Part shown: positions 39,608 through 49,170 of the stretch, in pieces
How the letters are laid out: every line of letters starts with the position of its first letter
Numbering within the stretch: position 1 is the stretch's first letter
From: Micromonospora lupini
GTDB taxonomy: Bacteria; Actinomycetota; Actinomycetes; Mycobacteriales; Micromonosporaceae
NCBI RefSeq assembly: GCF_026342015.1
Contig: NZ_JAPENL010000001.1
Location: 930,001-994,000 of the forward strand
Reading direction: 5' to 3'
Length of the DNA: 64,000 bases
The notes under the pieces: model-generated
The model's input: the letters and a program-made list of their open reading frames with translations, nothing else
Databases searched by the model: none
Told to the model about the DNA's origin: nothing
Program-made: the position numbers and the translations under genes

Positions 39608-40114
39608 GTGAGCCAGGAGACCCGGGACGGAGCGAGCCGGGCAACCGGATCGGGACGATCGGCCCGAGCCATGGACGAGGTCGATCGGCGGATCGTCGAC
39701 GAGCTGGTCCGCGACGGACGCACGTCGGTGCGCACCCTCGCCGAACGGATCCACATCTCGCGCACCAACGCGTACGCCCGGGTGGAGCGGCTGGTGCGCG
39801 ACGGTGTGATCACGGGCTTCCGGGCGCAGGTGTCGCCCGAGGCCGCCGGGTTGGGCACGTCGGCGTACATGGCGTTGACGATCGAGCAGAACACCTGGCG
39901 GGAGGTGTCGGCCGAGCTGGCCCAGGTGCGCTACGTCGAGCACGTCGCGCTCCTCAGCGGCGAGCACGACGTGCTGGCCCTGGTCCGCGCTCCGGACAAC
40001 GCCGCCCTACGCGACGTGGTGCTCGACCGGGTGCAGCGCATCGCCGGGGTGCTGTCGACGCGGTCGTGGCTGGTCTTCGAGGAGTTCGACGGGACGCAGA
40101 GCCCGTGGCAGTAG
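39608..40114 (+). CDS. Lrp/AsnC-family regulator (probable bkd regulator)
   Basis: 168 aa from the GTG at 39608, which has GGGAGG seven bases upstream; an in-frame TTG at 39554 is less likely. The HTH (VDRRIVDELVRDGRTSVRTLAERIHISRTNAYARVERLVRDGVI) is followed by a RAM/ligand domain (GFRAQVSPEAAGLGTSAYMALTIEQ, RYVEHVALLSGEHDVLALVRAPD). Lrp-type BkdR proteins sense branched-chain amino acids and control bkd. Its divergent placement beside bkdA supports the same role here. Confidence 0.9.
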   Translation: MSQETRDGASRATGSGRSARAMDEVDRRIVDELVRDGRTSVRTLAERIHISRTNAYARVERLVRDGVITGFRAQVSPEAAGLGTSAYMALTIEQNTWREVSAELAQVRYVEHVALLSGEHDVLALVRAPDNAALRDVVLDRVQRIAGVLSTRSWLVFEEFDGTQSPWQ

Positions 40115-40188
40115 CGCCATAACACGAACCAGATGACAAATAGCGCGATTGGCCGGTTTAGGGAATAAATCCCCGTACGCTCCGCGGC

Positions 40189-42348
40189 GTGGCTATCGCA
40201 AACGAGTTGTGGACACAGGCGAGGGTCGTCGCCACCCCGCCGCCACCGCAGGCGCCGGCGTCGAGGCCGGCCGGCCCGCGCTCCTTCCGCGGGGACATCG
40301 AAGGCATGCGAGCCGTGGCCGTGCTGCTTGTGCTTCTCGGCCACGCCGGAGTCCCGCACCTGCCCGCCGGCTTCGTCGGCGTGGACGTGTTCTTCGTGAT
40401 CTCCGGCTTCCTCATCACCGGTCTGCTGCTCGAAGAGCTCGACCAGCGGGGACGGCTCTCGCTCGCCACCTTCTACGCGCGACGGGCGAAACGCCTCCTC
40501 CCGGCCGCCGCGACGGTGCTCGTCGCCACCCTGGTGCTCACCTACTTCTTCCTGCCTCGCGGCCGCTGGTCCACGACTGCCTGGGACGTCGTCGCCAGCG
40601 CCTGCTACGCCATGAACTGGCGCATGGCCGGGCAGTCCGTCGACTACGTCGCCGCCAACAGCGCCCCGAGCATCGCCCAGCACTTCTGGTCCCTCGCCGT
40701 CGAGGAGCAGTTCTACCTCGTCTGGCCACTGCTGCTGCTCGCCCTCGGCTGGTTCGCCCGCCGTCGGGGACGCGGCCACCGTGGCCTCTACCTGCTCGGG
40801 CTCGCCCTGATCGCGGTCCCGTCGTTCGCCTGGGCGCTGTACGTCTCTCCTACCGACCCGTCGGCGTACTACGTCACCACCACGCGGATGTGGGAGTTGG
40901 CCCTCGGCGGCGCCATCGCCGTCACGGCAGCCCGGTCGAGCCGGTCACCACGCCTGGTGGCCGTACCCCTGGCCTGGGCCGGACTGCTCGCCGTCGGCGC
41001 GTCGGCCGTGCTGATCGGGTCGACGGCGGGCTTCCCCGGGTACGCCGCGCTCGGCCCCACCCTCGGCACCGCCGCCGTCATCGCGTTCGGACCGGCGGCC
41101 GGCCGCGCCGGGCCCGCCCTCCTGCTGGGCAGACAACCACTGCGCTACGTCGGCGGGATCTCCTACTCGCTCTACCTGTGGCACTGGCCGGTGCTGATCG
41201 CCGCGCAGGCGCAGTTCGGCGACCTCGGCGTCGGCGCCGCGCTCGCTGTCGTCGCCGTCTCGGCGATCCCCGCCGCGTTGACGTACCACCTCGTCGAGAA
41301 TCCAGTACGCCGCTCGCCGACCCTCACCGACCAGCCGGCCGTCGCCCTGCGCGTCGGCGCGGTGTGCACCGGCGCCGCCGCGCTGGCCGGCCTGGCGTTC
41401 CAGCTGGCCATCCCCTCGGCGGACAGCCCGACGCCCGCCTCGTCGGTCATCATGGGTCAGGTGCCCGGCGCCAGCACGCAGGCGTCGCCACCGGCGGCGC
41501 CCGGCGCCGCGGCTCTCGGCGCCTCGCCGCGCACCAGCCGGGCCGGAGTGCCGGTCGACCGGGCCGACTCGATCACCCCCAACCCCGCGACGGCGGCTCG
41601 GGACGCGCCGCTGTTCCAGACGACGAAGAGTTGCCACGTGTCGCTGGAATCCGCGACCCCGCAGGTGTGCGTCTACGGCAAGGAGAACTCGAAGACCAGG
41701 ATCGCGCTCGTCGGCGACTCGCACGCCGACCACTGGGTCCCCGCCATGCTGCGCGCCGCGGACACGAACGGCTGGCGCCTCGCCACCTACACCAAGTCCG
41801 GCTGCCCGTTCCTGACGGCCGAGATCCTTGAGAACGACAGGCCCTACACGACCTGCACCGAGTGGAACCGGAAGGTGCGGGAGGGACTGCTCGGCGGGAA
41901 CCGCCCCGATCTCCTGATCGTCACCAACGCCGAGTACCCGGTCCGCGGCGAGCCGGGCCGGGCCGCGATGGCCCGCGAGATGCGCAGGACGTGGAGCGGC
42001 ATGGTCGCGGAGAAGATTCCGGTGGTGGTGCTGCGGGACACGCCGCTGCACCTCACCGACATCGCCGAGTGCGTGTCCAAGAACCCGAAACGCCTGACGA
42101 AGTGCGCCAGTCCCCGGGAGGAGGTCCTCGGCCGCGGGGGCGGCCCCGCCCAGGAGGAGGCGGCCGACGGCCTTGCCGGCGTCCGCCTGATCGACCTGAA
42201 CGACTGGATCTGCCCCGCGGACCGCTGCGCCCCCGTCATCGGAGGCGTCCTCGTCTGGCGCGACGCGCACCACCTGACCGCCACCTACTCGGCGACCCTC
42301 GCACCTCGGGTGGGCGCCGCGCTCAAGCCGATAATCGCCGGGCTGTGA
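40189..42348 (+). CDS. OatA-like O-acyltransferase with SGNH domain
   Basis: 719 aa, GTG start. Residues ~35-400 are an acyltransferase-3 membrane domain with about ten or eleven helices: RGDIEGMRAVAVLLVLLGHAGVPHLPAGFVGVDVFFVISGFLIT, FYARRAKRLLPAA, FWSLAVEEQFYLVWPLLLLAL and SYSLYLWHWPVLI. The extracellular C-terminal SGNH domain carries VGDSHADHW (nucleophile Ser) and DAHHLT (Asp/His). Such enzymes move acetyl groups across the membrane and place them on peptidoglycan or exopolysaccharide. It stands near other polysaccharide genes on the opposite strand. Confidence 0.93.
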   Translation: MAIANELWTQARVVATPPPPQAPASRPAGPRSFRGDIEGMRAVAVLLVLLGHAGVPHLPAGFVGVDVFFVISGFLITGLLLEELDQRGRLSLATFYARRAKRLLPAAATVLVATLVLTYFFLPRGRWSTTAWDVVASACYAMNWRMAGQSVDYVAANSAPSIAQHFWSLAVEEQFYLVWPLLLLALGWFARRRGRGHRGLYLLGLALIAVPSFAWALYVSPTDPSAYYVTTTRMWELALGGAIAVTAARSSRSPRLVAVPLAWAGLLAVGASAVLIGSTAGFPGYAALGPTLGTAAVIAFGPAAGRAGPALLLGRQPLRYVGGISYSLYLWHWPVLIAAQAQFGDLGVGAALAVVAVSAIPAALTYHLVENPVRRSPTLTDQPAVALRVGAVCTGAAALAGLAFQLAIPSADSPTPASSVIMGQVPGASTQASPPAAPGAAALGASPRTSRAGVPVDRADSITPNPATAARDAPLFQTTKSCHVSLESATPQVCVYGKENSKTRIALVGDSHADHWVPAMLRAADTNGWRLATYTKSGCPFLTAEILENDRPYTTCTEWNRKVREGLLGGNRPDLLIVTNAEYPVRGEPGRAAMAREMRRTWSGMVAEKIPVVVLRDTPLHLTDIAECVSKNPKRLTKCASPREEVLGRGGGPAQEEAADGLAGVRLIDLNDWICPADRCAPVIGGVLVWRDAHHLTATYSATLAPRVGAALKPIIAGL

Positions 42349-42369
42349 CAGCTACGACCGGCGGGAGGC

Positions 42370-43341
42370 TCACCGCTCCGGCGGGGCGTCCAGGCCCTCT
42401 CGGTCGGCCAGCTCCAGCAGCGGCTCCAGCGAGTGCCGATCACCGTCGAGGCCGGCGTGCGGGTCGCCGCGCTCGGCGAACCGCGCCGGCACGGTGAGCA
42501 CGTCGAAGTCCTCCGGACGGGCGTCCTCCAACTCCGCCCAGTCCAGCGGCGCCGACACCAGCGCCCGGGGCGTCGGCCGGATCGAGTACGCCGAGGCCAT
42601 GGTGTGGTCGCGCGACATCTGGTTGTAGTCGACGAAGACCGGCCGGTCCCGCTGCTCCCGCCACCAGGTGGTGGTGACCAGCTCCGGCAGCCGGCGCTGC
42701 ATCTCCCGGCCCAGCGCGAGCACCGCCCGACGACAGTCGCCGAAACTCCACCTCGGTTCGATCGACAGGTAGACGTGCAGGCCCCGCCCGCCGGTGGTCT
42801 TCGGATAGCCGGTCATGCCCAGCTCGGCGAGGAACGCCCGCACCTCACGGGCCACCGGCACCACCTGCTCGAAGCCGACGCCTGGCATCGGGTCGAGGTC
42901 GATGCGCAGCTGGTCGGGCCGCTCCACGTCGGCGGCGGACACCGGCCACGGGTGGAAGCGCAGGGTGCCCAGGTTGGCCGCCCAGATCACCACGGCCAGC
43001 TCGCTCGGCGCGACCTCGTCGGCGGTACGGCCGCTGGGGAACGTGATGTGCGCGGTCCGCACCCACTCGGGCGCGCCCGCCGGCAGCCGCTTCTGGTAGA
43101 ACGCGTCACCGCGGTTGGTCTGCCTGGTGGCGATAGTCGCGCCCTCGAAGACGCCGCGCGGCCAGCGTTCCAGCATGGTCGGCCTGTCGCGCAGCGCCCG
43201 CAGGATGCCGTCGCCGACCGCCAGGAAGTAGCGGACCACGTCCAGCTTGGTCAGCCCGCGCTCCGGGAAGTACGGCTTGTCGGGGCTGGAGACGCGGACC
43301 AGCCGCTCCCCCACCCGGATCTCCTCCGCCGCCGCCGCCAC
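42370..43341 (-). CDS. Stand-alone LigD-type polymerase/primase domain protein
   Basis: 323 aa, GTG start. It covers the PolDom of LigD: VSSPDKPYFPERGLTKLDVVRYF, RWPRGVFEGATIATRQTNRGDAFYQKR, catalytic LRIDLDPMPG (DxD), TTGGRGLHVYLSIEP, FVDYNQMSRDHTMASAYSIRPTPRALVSAPLDWAEL. In mycobacteria, similar stand-alone PolDoms add nucleotides during NHEJ and other repair. There is no ligase or nuclease domain and no Ku gene in the window, so partners must be encoded elsewhere. Confidence 0.92.
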   Translation of the reverse strand: MAAAAEEIRVGERLVRVSSPDKPYFPERGLTKLDVVRYFLAVGDGILRALRDRPTMLERWPRGVFEGATIATRQTNRGDAFYQKRLPAGAPEWVRTAHITFPSGRTADEVAPSELAVVIWAANLGTLRFHPWPVSAADVERPDQLRIDLDPMPGVGFEQVVPVAREVRAFLAELGMTGYPKTTGGRGLHVYLSIEPRWSFGDCRRAVLALGREMQRRLPELVTTTWWREQRDRPVFVDYNQMSRDHTMASAYSIRPTPRALVSAPLDWAELEDARPEDFDVLTVPARFAERGDPHAGLDGDRHSLEPLLELADREGLDAPPER

Positions 43342-43378
43342 GCCCCCGAGGGTACGACGTGGAGGCGGGCCCGGTGGG

Positions 43379-44683
43379 CTACCGCCCGTGGACCAGCGTG
43401 GCGGGCTGCTGCGGCAACTCCTCCGTCGGGCCGCCGACCACGACCGGCTGCGTCCCGGTCGGCTCCTCGGCCACCGCGGTCTGCTGCTCGACAGGGACCG
43501 TCTGCGCCGTCCGGCGGGCCACGAAGCCAGGCGTCCAGTCCTTCAACCGCAGCGCCGGCCGCTCGACAAGCTTCCACGACACGAACGCGGCGGCGAAGGC
43601 GACAGCTACCGACATCGCCGCGAACGGCACGTACCCCCAGCGGCTCCAGCCCAGGCTCGCCATCACCTGCTGGAAGACGAACCCGTAGATGTAGATGCCG
43701 TACGAGTAGTCGTTCTTGCGCCCCACCCAGTGCAGCTGGCGCGGCATCCGCACCGACAGCCACACCAGCAGGTACGCGAACGCCGGCAGCCCGATGACGA
43801 AGAAGCCGCCGAACAGCAGCGACAGCCCCAGCGCCACGGCCGAGCCGATGCCGAGCGCGTCGTTGATCGGCACCCGCTCCCGGTAGAGATCAAGGGTCGC
43901 GCCGAACGCGAACAGGAAGCCCAGGTAGACGATGTAGTGGAAGCTCATCACGCCCACCAGGGGCGAGTCGAAGGACCAGCTCGCCGTGGACGCGGGCCCG
44001 CTGAACTGCCCGGAGCTGACCCAGTCCTGCAGGATGCTCAGGTAGAGCGCGACGGTCAGGAACAGCACGAACCGGCGGGCGTTGCGCAGCACCGCCGTCA
44101 CCGCCAGCACACCCACCACGACGTAGCAGAACATCTCGTACTTGAGCGACCACAGGGCGCCGTTGAAGACGCTGGAGCCGCTCTTCGCACCCCACGGGGT
44201 GGTCGGCTTGAGCAGGTCGTGAATGCCGTACTGACGGACACCCGTCCACCAGTTGGCCTGCAGGTAGGCCAGGGGGCCGCCCCGGTCCCAGGCGTTGTCG
44301 AAGAACCCGGCGGTGGTGCCGTGCTCGCGCAACGTCACAAGCGGGGCCACCACAAGCGCGGTGATCAGCAGGCAGACCCAGAGCCCGGGGAAGATGCGCA
44401 GGGCCCGGTGCCAGGCGTAGCGGATGATGCCGGTACGCCTGGCGCTGCGGGTGATGAGCAGGCCGGAGAGCACGAAGAAGCCGTACACGGCCATCGTGCC
44501 GACGTTTGTCTGCCGACCGGTGAGGTGGTAGCCGAGGTCGTTGGCCCCGAAGCCAAGCGGCTTGGAGTGCGACAGGACGACGCCCACCGCGAGGCAGAGC
44601 CGGATCAGCCCGATGCCGTTGCTGCGGCCGGAGAGCAGATCGGCAAGCGTGCCACGGGAGCGGACGAGGGCGGGGGTAGTCAT
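43379..44683 (-). CDS. Acyltransferase 3 family membrane protein
   Basis: 434 aa. About ten hydrophobic helices with the family markers NGIGLIRLCLAVGVVLSHSKPLG, GYFLTGR-like loop, VYGFFVLSGLLITRS, YAWHRALRIFPGLWVCLL, ALWSLKYEMFCYVVVGVLAV and NDYSYGIYIYGFVFQQ. It has no SGNH domain, unlike the 40189 gene. Family members acylate surface glycans or secondary metabolites. It is downstream of an epimerase and a GT2 gene on the same strand, so a role in modifying a glycan is likely. Confidence 0.88.
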   Translation of the reverse strand: MTTPALVRSRGTLADLLSGRSNGIGLIRLCLAVGVVLSHSKPLGFGANDLGYHLTGRQTNVGTMAVYGFFVLSGLLITRSARRTGIIRYAWHRALRIFPGLWVCLLITALVVAPLVTLREHGTTAGFFDNAWDRGGPLAYLQANWWTGVRQYGIHDLLKPTTPWGAKSGSSVFNGALWSLKYEMFCYVVVGVLAVTAVLRNARRFVLFLTVALYLSILQDWVSSGQFSGPASTASWSFDSPLVGVMSFHYIVYLGFLFAFGATLDLYRERVPINDALGIGSAVALGLSLLFGGFFVIGLPAFAYLLVWLSVRMPRQLHWVGRKNDYSYGIYIYGFVFQQVMASLGWSRWGYVPFAAMSVAVAFAAAFVSWKLVERPALRLKDWTPGFVARRTAQTVPVEQQTAVAEEPTGTQPVVVGGPTEELPQQPATLVHGR

Positions 44684-44705
44684 GCGGTCAGGAACCTCTC
44701 GACCA

Positions 44706-45713
44706 TCAGGCGGGCACCTCGGCGCCGGCGTGCTCCCACAACTGCTTCATCTCGGTGTGCAGATCCTCGCTCGGCGACCAGCCGAGCACCTCGGCGGCCA
44801 GCCCGACGTCCAGGCGCTGCCAGCGCGTCTCGGCCGGGCCGGTGGGGTCGGCCTCGACCAGGTCGGTCGGCACCTCACTCACGTCGATGAGGAGGTGGAC
44901 CATATCACGCGCGCTGGCGGCCACCCCCCGCCCGATGTTGATCACGTGGCCGGCCGCTGCGGGGCGCGTCGCGGCCAGCAGCACGGCGGCGACGACGTCG
45001 CTGAGGCCGACGAAGTCACGCCGCGAGCCCAGCGGCGCCAGCTCCAGCCGGGCCCGCTCACCGGCGCGCTGGGCGGCGTGCAGCCGACCCGCGACCACGC
45101 CGAGCAGGCTGTGCCCGGGCTGGCCGGCGCCGATGACGTTGCCTACCCGCAGCGTGACGCCCTCGATCAGGCCCTGCCGGTCGGCCTCGGCGACCGCCGT
45201 GGTGCAGCGCAGCTTGAACTCGCCGTACGGCATCACCGGGGCGGGCGGCAGTGCCTCGGGCATCGAGGTGTCGACCGGAACCAGCCCGTACTCGTGCACG
45301 CTGCCCAACTGGATCACCCGGACCCGCCCGGGCAACCGGCCGGCGGCCTCGATCAGCCGCTCGACGAGGGTGACGTTGACCGCGAGCATCTGCGCGTCGG
45401 TGAGCCCCCACATGCCGCCCGCGGCGTTGATCACCACGTCCGGGTCGAGGTCGCGCAGCACGGCGGTGATCTCGTCGACGTCGGCGGCGGCCAGGTCCAG
45501 CGCGCGGACGTCGACGCCCGGCCCGACGTCGCGGGCGGTGCGGGCCACGGCGATGACCGTGTGCCCCTGGTCGGCAAGCGCCCGGCAGATGGGGCGGCCG
45601 AGGAAACCGGTGCCACCGAGCACGGCCACCCTCCGCCGCTGTCCGGCGTCCTCCGCCGGGTGCCGTGGTTCGACGATCATGGCGTTGGCGTCTCCCTGGC
45701 TGCGGTCGGTCAT
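44706..45713 (-). CDS. NAD-dependent epimerase/dehydratase (extended SDR)
   Basis: 335 aa. ATG at 45713 overlaps the previous stop (ATGA), so it is coupled to the GT2 gene; an internal ATG at 45680 has a better ribosome site but would break this coupling. The Rossmann motif is VLGGTGFLGRPI, followed by VVINAAGGMWG, LGSVHEYG and the catalytic Tyr-x3-Lys as YGEFK. The C-terminal part is substrate-binding. Family members make or modify nucleotide sugars (epimerisation, dehydration, reduction). The adjacent glycosyltransferase and acyltransferase suggest a surface polysaccharide. Confidence 0.88.
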   Translation of the reverse strand: MTDRSQGDANAMIVEPRHPAEDAGQRRRVAVLGGTGFLGRPICRALADQGHTVIAVARTARDVGPGVDVRALDLAAADVDEITAVLRDLDPDVVINAAGGMWGLTDAQMLAVNVTLVERLIEAAGRLPGRVRVIQLGSVHEYGLVPVDTSMPEALPPAPVMPYGEFKLRCTTAVAEADRQGLIEGVTLRVGNVIGAGQPGHSLLGVVAGRLHAAQRAGERARLELAPLGSRRDFVGLSDVVAAVLLAATRPAAAGHVINIGRGVAASARDMVHLLIDVSEVPTDLVEADPTGPAETRWQRLDVGLAAEVLGWSPSEDLHTEMKQLWEHAGAEVPA

Positions 45714-46600
45714 CGGCCCGGCCCGAACGCGTGCCGCGACAGGCTCTTCACGCCTGTCATCCGGCCGGCGAGGACCGCCGTCGGCAGCAGCGTGATGGCG
45801 TGCAGCCGCGACGACAGGTAGCGGCGGGCGGCCCGTGCCGCCCGAGGCCAGCCCTGCTCGTCCATCCGGCGGGCGACCTCGACGAAGTACGCCCGCGCCT
45901 CGGTGAACCGAGAGCCGGTGATCGCGTCGGCGGCGGACTTGCTGACCGCGTGCCGCCGGTACTGGAAGCACAGGGTGCTGTCGACGGCCATCTGCTCGCC
46001 CCGCTGGATCAGGTCGATCACCAGGGCCAGGTCCTGGATGACCTGGAACTCGTCGCGGAAGTCGACGGCCTTGAGCGCGTCCGTGCGCCAGCAGATCGAC
46101 GGGAAGTAGAACCAGCAGCCGCGCAGCAGGCTGGCCGCCAGGTCCTCCCCGCCCATCAGCTCCCGGGACTCGATCCGCGGGGCGTAGAGCCGCCGCTTGA
46201 CCTCGTCGGCCAAGGTGTTGACCACCGTGCCGGTGGCGTCGATGATCTCGACCCCCGGCTGGACCATTCCGACGCCCGGGTACTGCTCGATCACCGACCG
46301 CACGGTGGCGACGTAGTTGGGGTGCATGATGTCGTCCGTGCCCATCATCACCAGGTACTCGTGCTCGGCCAGGCCGACGCACTTGCGGTAGTTGCCGGTG
46401 ACCCCGAGGTTGCGCTCGTTGCGCTGGTAGCGGACCCGCTCGTCGGTGATCTGGGCGAACCATTCCGGCACGCCCGGCTCGGTGCCGTCGTCGACAACTG
46501 TCAGACGCCAACCCGGGTCACTCTGCGCCATCACGCTGCGTACTGCCGCCTGCATGAGGGGCACACTCCCGTAGTACGGCAGCATGATGTCGACAATCAT
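45710..46600 (-). CDS. Family 2 glycosyltransferase
   Basis: About 296 aa from the ATG at 46600; a GTG at 46618 would add six residues but has no ribosome site. The GT-A fold is clear: VDIMLPYYGSVPLMQAAVRSVMAQ, LTVVDDGTEPGV, RYQRNERNLGVTGNYRKCV, MMGTDDIMHPNYV (DxD-type metal site), FYFPSICWRTDALK and a QDLALVIDL acidic base region. It transfers a sugar from a nucleotide donor to an acceptor in the cytoplasm. Coupled to the epimerase downstream. Confidence 0.9.
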   Translation of the reverse strand: MIVDIMLPYYGSVPLMQAAVRSVMAQSDPGWRLTVVDDGTEPGVPEWFAQITDERVRYQRNERNLGVTGNYRKCVGLAEHEYLVMMGTDDIMHPNYVATVRSVIEQYPGVGMVQPGVEIIDATGTVVNTLADEVKRRLYAPRIESRELMGGEDLAASLLRGCWFYFPSICWRTDALKAVDFRDEFQVIQDLALVIDLIQRGEQMAVDSTLCFQYRRHAVSKSAADAITGSRFTEARAYFVEVARRMDEQGWPRAARAARRYLSSRLHAITLLPTAVLAGRMTGVKSLSRHAFGPGR

Positions 46601-46807
46601 GGGTTCCGCGGGCCTCACTGTGTGTGGTGATGGTGCTCGAAGGGCGCGGCCACATTATCAGGCATCACGTCCGTTTCCCGCATCGGCGAGCCGGCCCGAC
46701 GGCCGTCGCGACGCCACCCCCGGTGACCGTTCGACGGGTCCGACGGCGAGGGCGGCGGGGGCTATCATCGTCGCGCCCGCACCGCACGCCCCCCCGATCG
46801 GACGCCG

Positions 46808-48367
46808 ATGCCAGACCGCGCCGTCACCACGGACGCGCCCCCCGCGCCCACCGACGCGGGGCCGCCCCCGCCCGCCACCGAGCCGGCCCGACGGCGACTC
46901 CCCCTCGCCCGTCGACTCGTGCTCAGCGTCTGGTTCTGGCCCACGGCGTTCGCCGCGCTCGCGGTCGGCTGGCGCCTCGGCAGCCCGGAGATGTGGCACG
47001 ACGAGCTGGTGACAGTCGACGTGGCGACCCGCTCCACAGGGCAGATCCTGGGCATGCTGGCGAACGTCGACGCCGTGCACGGGACGTACTACCTCTTCAT
47101 GCACGGCTGGACGACCCTGTTCGGCACCGGCCCGGCCGTCGTACGGCTGCCGTCGGCGCTGGCCATGGTCCTGGCCACCGCGTGCGTGGCGCTGGTCGGG
47201 CGACGGGTCTTCGACCAGACGGCGGGGATCGCCGCCGGCTTCGTCTTCGCCCTCGTGCCCACCGTCACCCGTTTCGGGCAGGAGACCCGGTCGTACGCCT
47301 TCGTCGTCCTGGCGGCGGCGGCGGCCACCCTGTTCCTGCTGCGCGCGCTGCAGCGGCCGGGGTGGCTGCGCTGGGCGGCGTACGTGCTCGCCGTGGCCGG
47401 CATCGGCCTGGTGAACGTGGTGGCGCTCACGCTGCTGCTCGGGCACGGCGTGGCCGTGTTGATCCACTGCTGGCGGGAGCGCCGCTGGTGGTCGGTGGCG
47501 TGGTTCGCGCTCGCCGCCGCCGCCGGAGTGGGGATCGCCGCGCCGGTGATCCTGCGGGGCATGAAGCAGGCCGGACGGCAGATCAGCTGGATCCCGGACA
47601 GCGCGCCCTGGACGGTCTGGGAGCAGGTTTTCGGCTCGGTGCTGCTCGCCGCCGCGATCACCGCGCTGGCCGTGGTGGGTGTGCTGACCCACCTGCCCCG
47701 CGACGCGGTCGCGCGGACCGCCGCGGCGGCCGTGATCGCCGCCCTGCCGCTGCCGGTGATCCTGCTGGCCTCCACCGGCGACATCAACTACTTCTTCTCC
47801 AAGTACCTGCTGTTCCTCCTGCCGGCGTGGGCGGTGCTCGCCGGCGCGGGCGTCGCCGCGGCGCGCCGCGCCCCGCTGGTCGCGGTGGGGCTGGTGGCGC
47901 TCGCCGCCCTGAGCGTGCCCGGTCAGCTCGCGCTGCGCGGGGAGTACTCGCACGGCTGGTACACGTATCCGCAGGCGCGGGCGTTCAAGCCGCTGTCCTA
48001 CTCCGAGGCGGCGCGGGTGATCGAGGCCGGCTACCAGCCCGGCGACGGCCTCGTCGCGGGCGGACCCTGGTGGTGGATGCACGAGCCCGGGGTGCGCTAC
48101 TACCTTCCGGCGGACGTGTCGCCGCGCAACGTCTTCCAACAGCAATCGGCGGCCCAGCGCAACGAGCTGTTCGGCGCGGACTGCGCCAATCCGGCCCGCT
48201 GCCTGCGCGACGAACCCCGGCTGTGGGTGCTGCTGCCGACGGTCACCGACGCGCCGCTGACGGGCCTGCCGAAGAAGCAGTCCGCGGTGCTCGCCCAGCG
48301 CTACGACGTGGTACGCGTCACGCACGTGACCGGGCTGACCGTCGCCCTGCTGCAACGGCGCGGCTGA
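46808..48367 (+). CDS. GT39-like membrane glycosyltransferase (ArnT/PMT type)
   Basis: 519 aa. After a Pro-rich disordered ~35 residues there are about ten membrane segments. The first outer loop has WHDELVTVDVATRS, the acidic DE motif of polyprenyl-phosphate-sugar-dependent GT-C enzymes; later FALVPTVTRFGQETRSYAFVVLAAAAATLFLLRAL is typical of the family. The C-terminal ~130 residues are extracytoplasmic. It probably uses a lipid-linked sugar to glycosylate a surface acceptor. Divergent from the GT2 gene, within the polysaccharide cluster. Confidence 0.86.
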   Translation: MPDRAVTTDAPPAPTDAGPPPPATEPARRRLPLARRLVLSVWFWPTAFAALAVGWRLGSPEMWHDELVTVDVATRSTGQILGMLANVDAVHGTYYLFMHGWTTLFGTGPAVVRLPSALAMVLATACVALVGRRVFDQTAGIAAGFVFALVPTVTRFGQETRSYAFVVLAAAAATLFLLRALQRPGWLRWAAYVLAVAGIGLVNVVALTLLLGHGVAVLIHCWRERRWWSVAWFALAAAAGVGIAAPVILRGMKQAGRQISWIPDSAPWTVWEQVFGSVLLAAAITALAVVGVLTHLPRDAVARTAAAAVIAALPLPVILLASTGDINYFFSKYLLFLLPAWAVLAGAGVAAARRAPLVAVGLVALAALSVPGQLALRGEYSHGWYTYPQARAFKPLSYSEAARVIEAGYQPGDGLVAGGPWWWMHEPGVRYYLPADVSPRNVFQQQSAAQRNELFGADCANPARCLRDEPRLWVLLPTVTDAPLTGLPKKQSAVLAQRYDVVRVTHVTGLTVALLQRRG

Positions 48368-48438
48368 GTCGACGCGCCGGCCGCACGCCGTGGCGTCGGG
48401 CGCGGTTACCCGGCACGACGCCCGGGTAGGGGGTCGGC

Positions 48439-49170
48439 ATGGCGGAACTGTCGACGCTCTGGATCATCCGGCACGGGGAGAGCACCGCGAACGTGGCGGC
48501 CACCCGGGCCGAGGCGACCGGCTCCGAGGTGATCGGGCTCAGCCACCGCGACGCCGACGTGCCGCTCTCCCCCACAGGTGAGGAGCAGGCGCGGGCGACC
48601 GGCCGCTGGCTCGCCGGGCTGCCCGAGGACCGACGCCCGGACGTGGCTGTCGTCTCGCCGTACCTGCGGGCGGTGTCCACGGCCGAGCTGGCGCTGCACG
48701 GCACCGGGGTGCCGGTGAGCCGGGACGAGCGGCTGCGCGACCGGGAGCTGGGCATCCTCGACGGCCTCACCGGCCACGGGGTGCGCAGCCGGTTTCCGGA
48801 CGAGGCCGAGCGCCGCGACCGGCTGGGCAAGTTCTACTACCGGCCGCCCGGCGGTGAGGGCTGGACCGACGTGGCGCTGCGACTGCGGACGCTGCTCGGC
48901 GACCTGCGCCGCGACCACGAGGGCCAGCGGGTGCTGCTCTTCGGCCACGACGCGCTTGTCTTCCTGCTCCGCTACCTGGTGGAGGGGCTGACCGAGCCGG
49001 AGCTGATGGCGCTGACCCGCGAACACGTGATCGCCAACTGCTCCATCACCGACTGGTCCGCCGACGCGCAGGGCCGGCTGACGCTCGGTGGATTCAACGA
49101 GATCGGCCACCTGCACCGGCAGGGCGCCGAGTCGACCAGGGAGGACGAGATCCATGCCGAACCGGTCTGA
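48439..49170 (+). CDS. Histidine phosphatase (phosphoglycerate mutase-like)
   Basis: 243 aa. The catalytic RHGE motif is IIRHGESTAN (His near residue 12), with partner residues in VVSPYLRAVSTAELAL, LRDRELGILDGLTGHG and LLFGHDALVFLLRYL (second His). It is a cofactor-independent branch-1 histidine phosphatase with broad potential substrates. Its last 17 nt overlap the NAD(P)HX dehydratase gene, so the two are co-expressed; a link to metabolite repair or phosphate removal is plausible. Confidence 0.9.
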   Translation: MAELSTLWIIRHGESTANVAATRAEATGSEVIGLSHRDADVPLSPTGEEQARATGRWLAGLPEDRRPDVAVVSPYLRAVSTAELALHGTGVPVSRDERLRDRELGILDGLTGHGVRSRFPDEAERRDRLGKFYYRPPGGEGWTDVALRLRTLLGDLRRDHEGQRVLLFGHDALVFLLRYLVEGLTEPELMALTREHVIANCSITDWSADAQGRLTLGGFNEIGHLHRQGAESTREDEIHAEPV

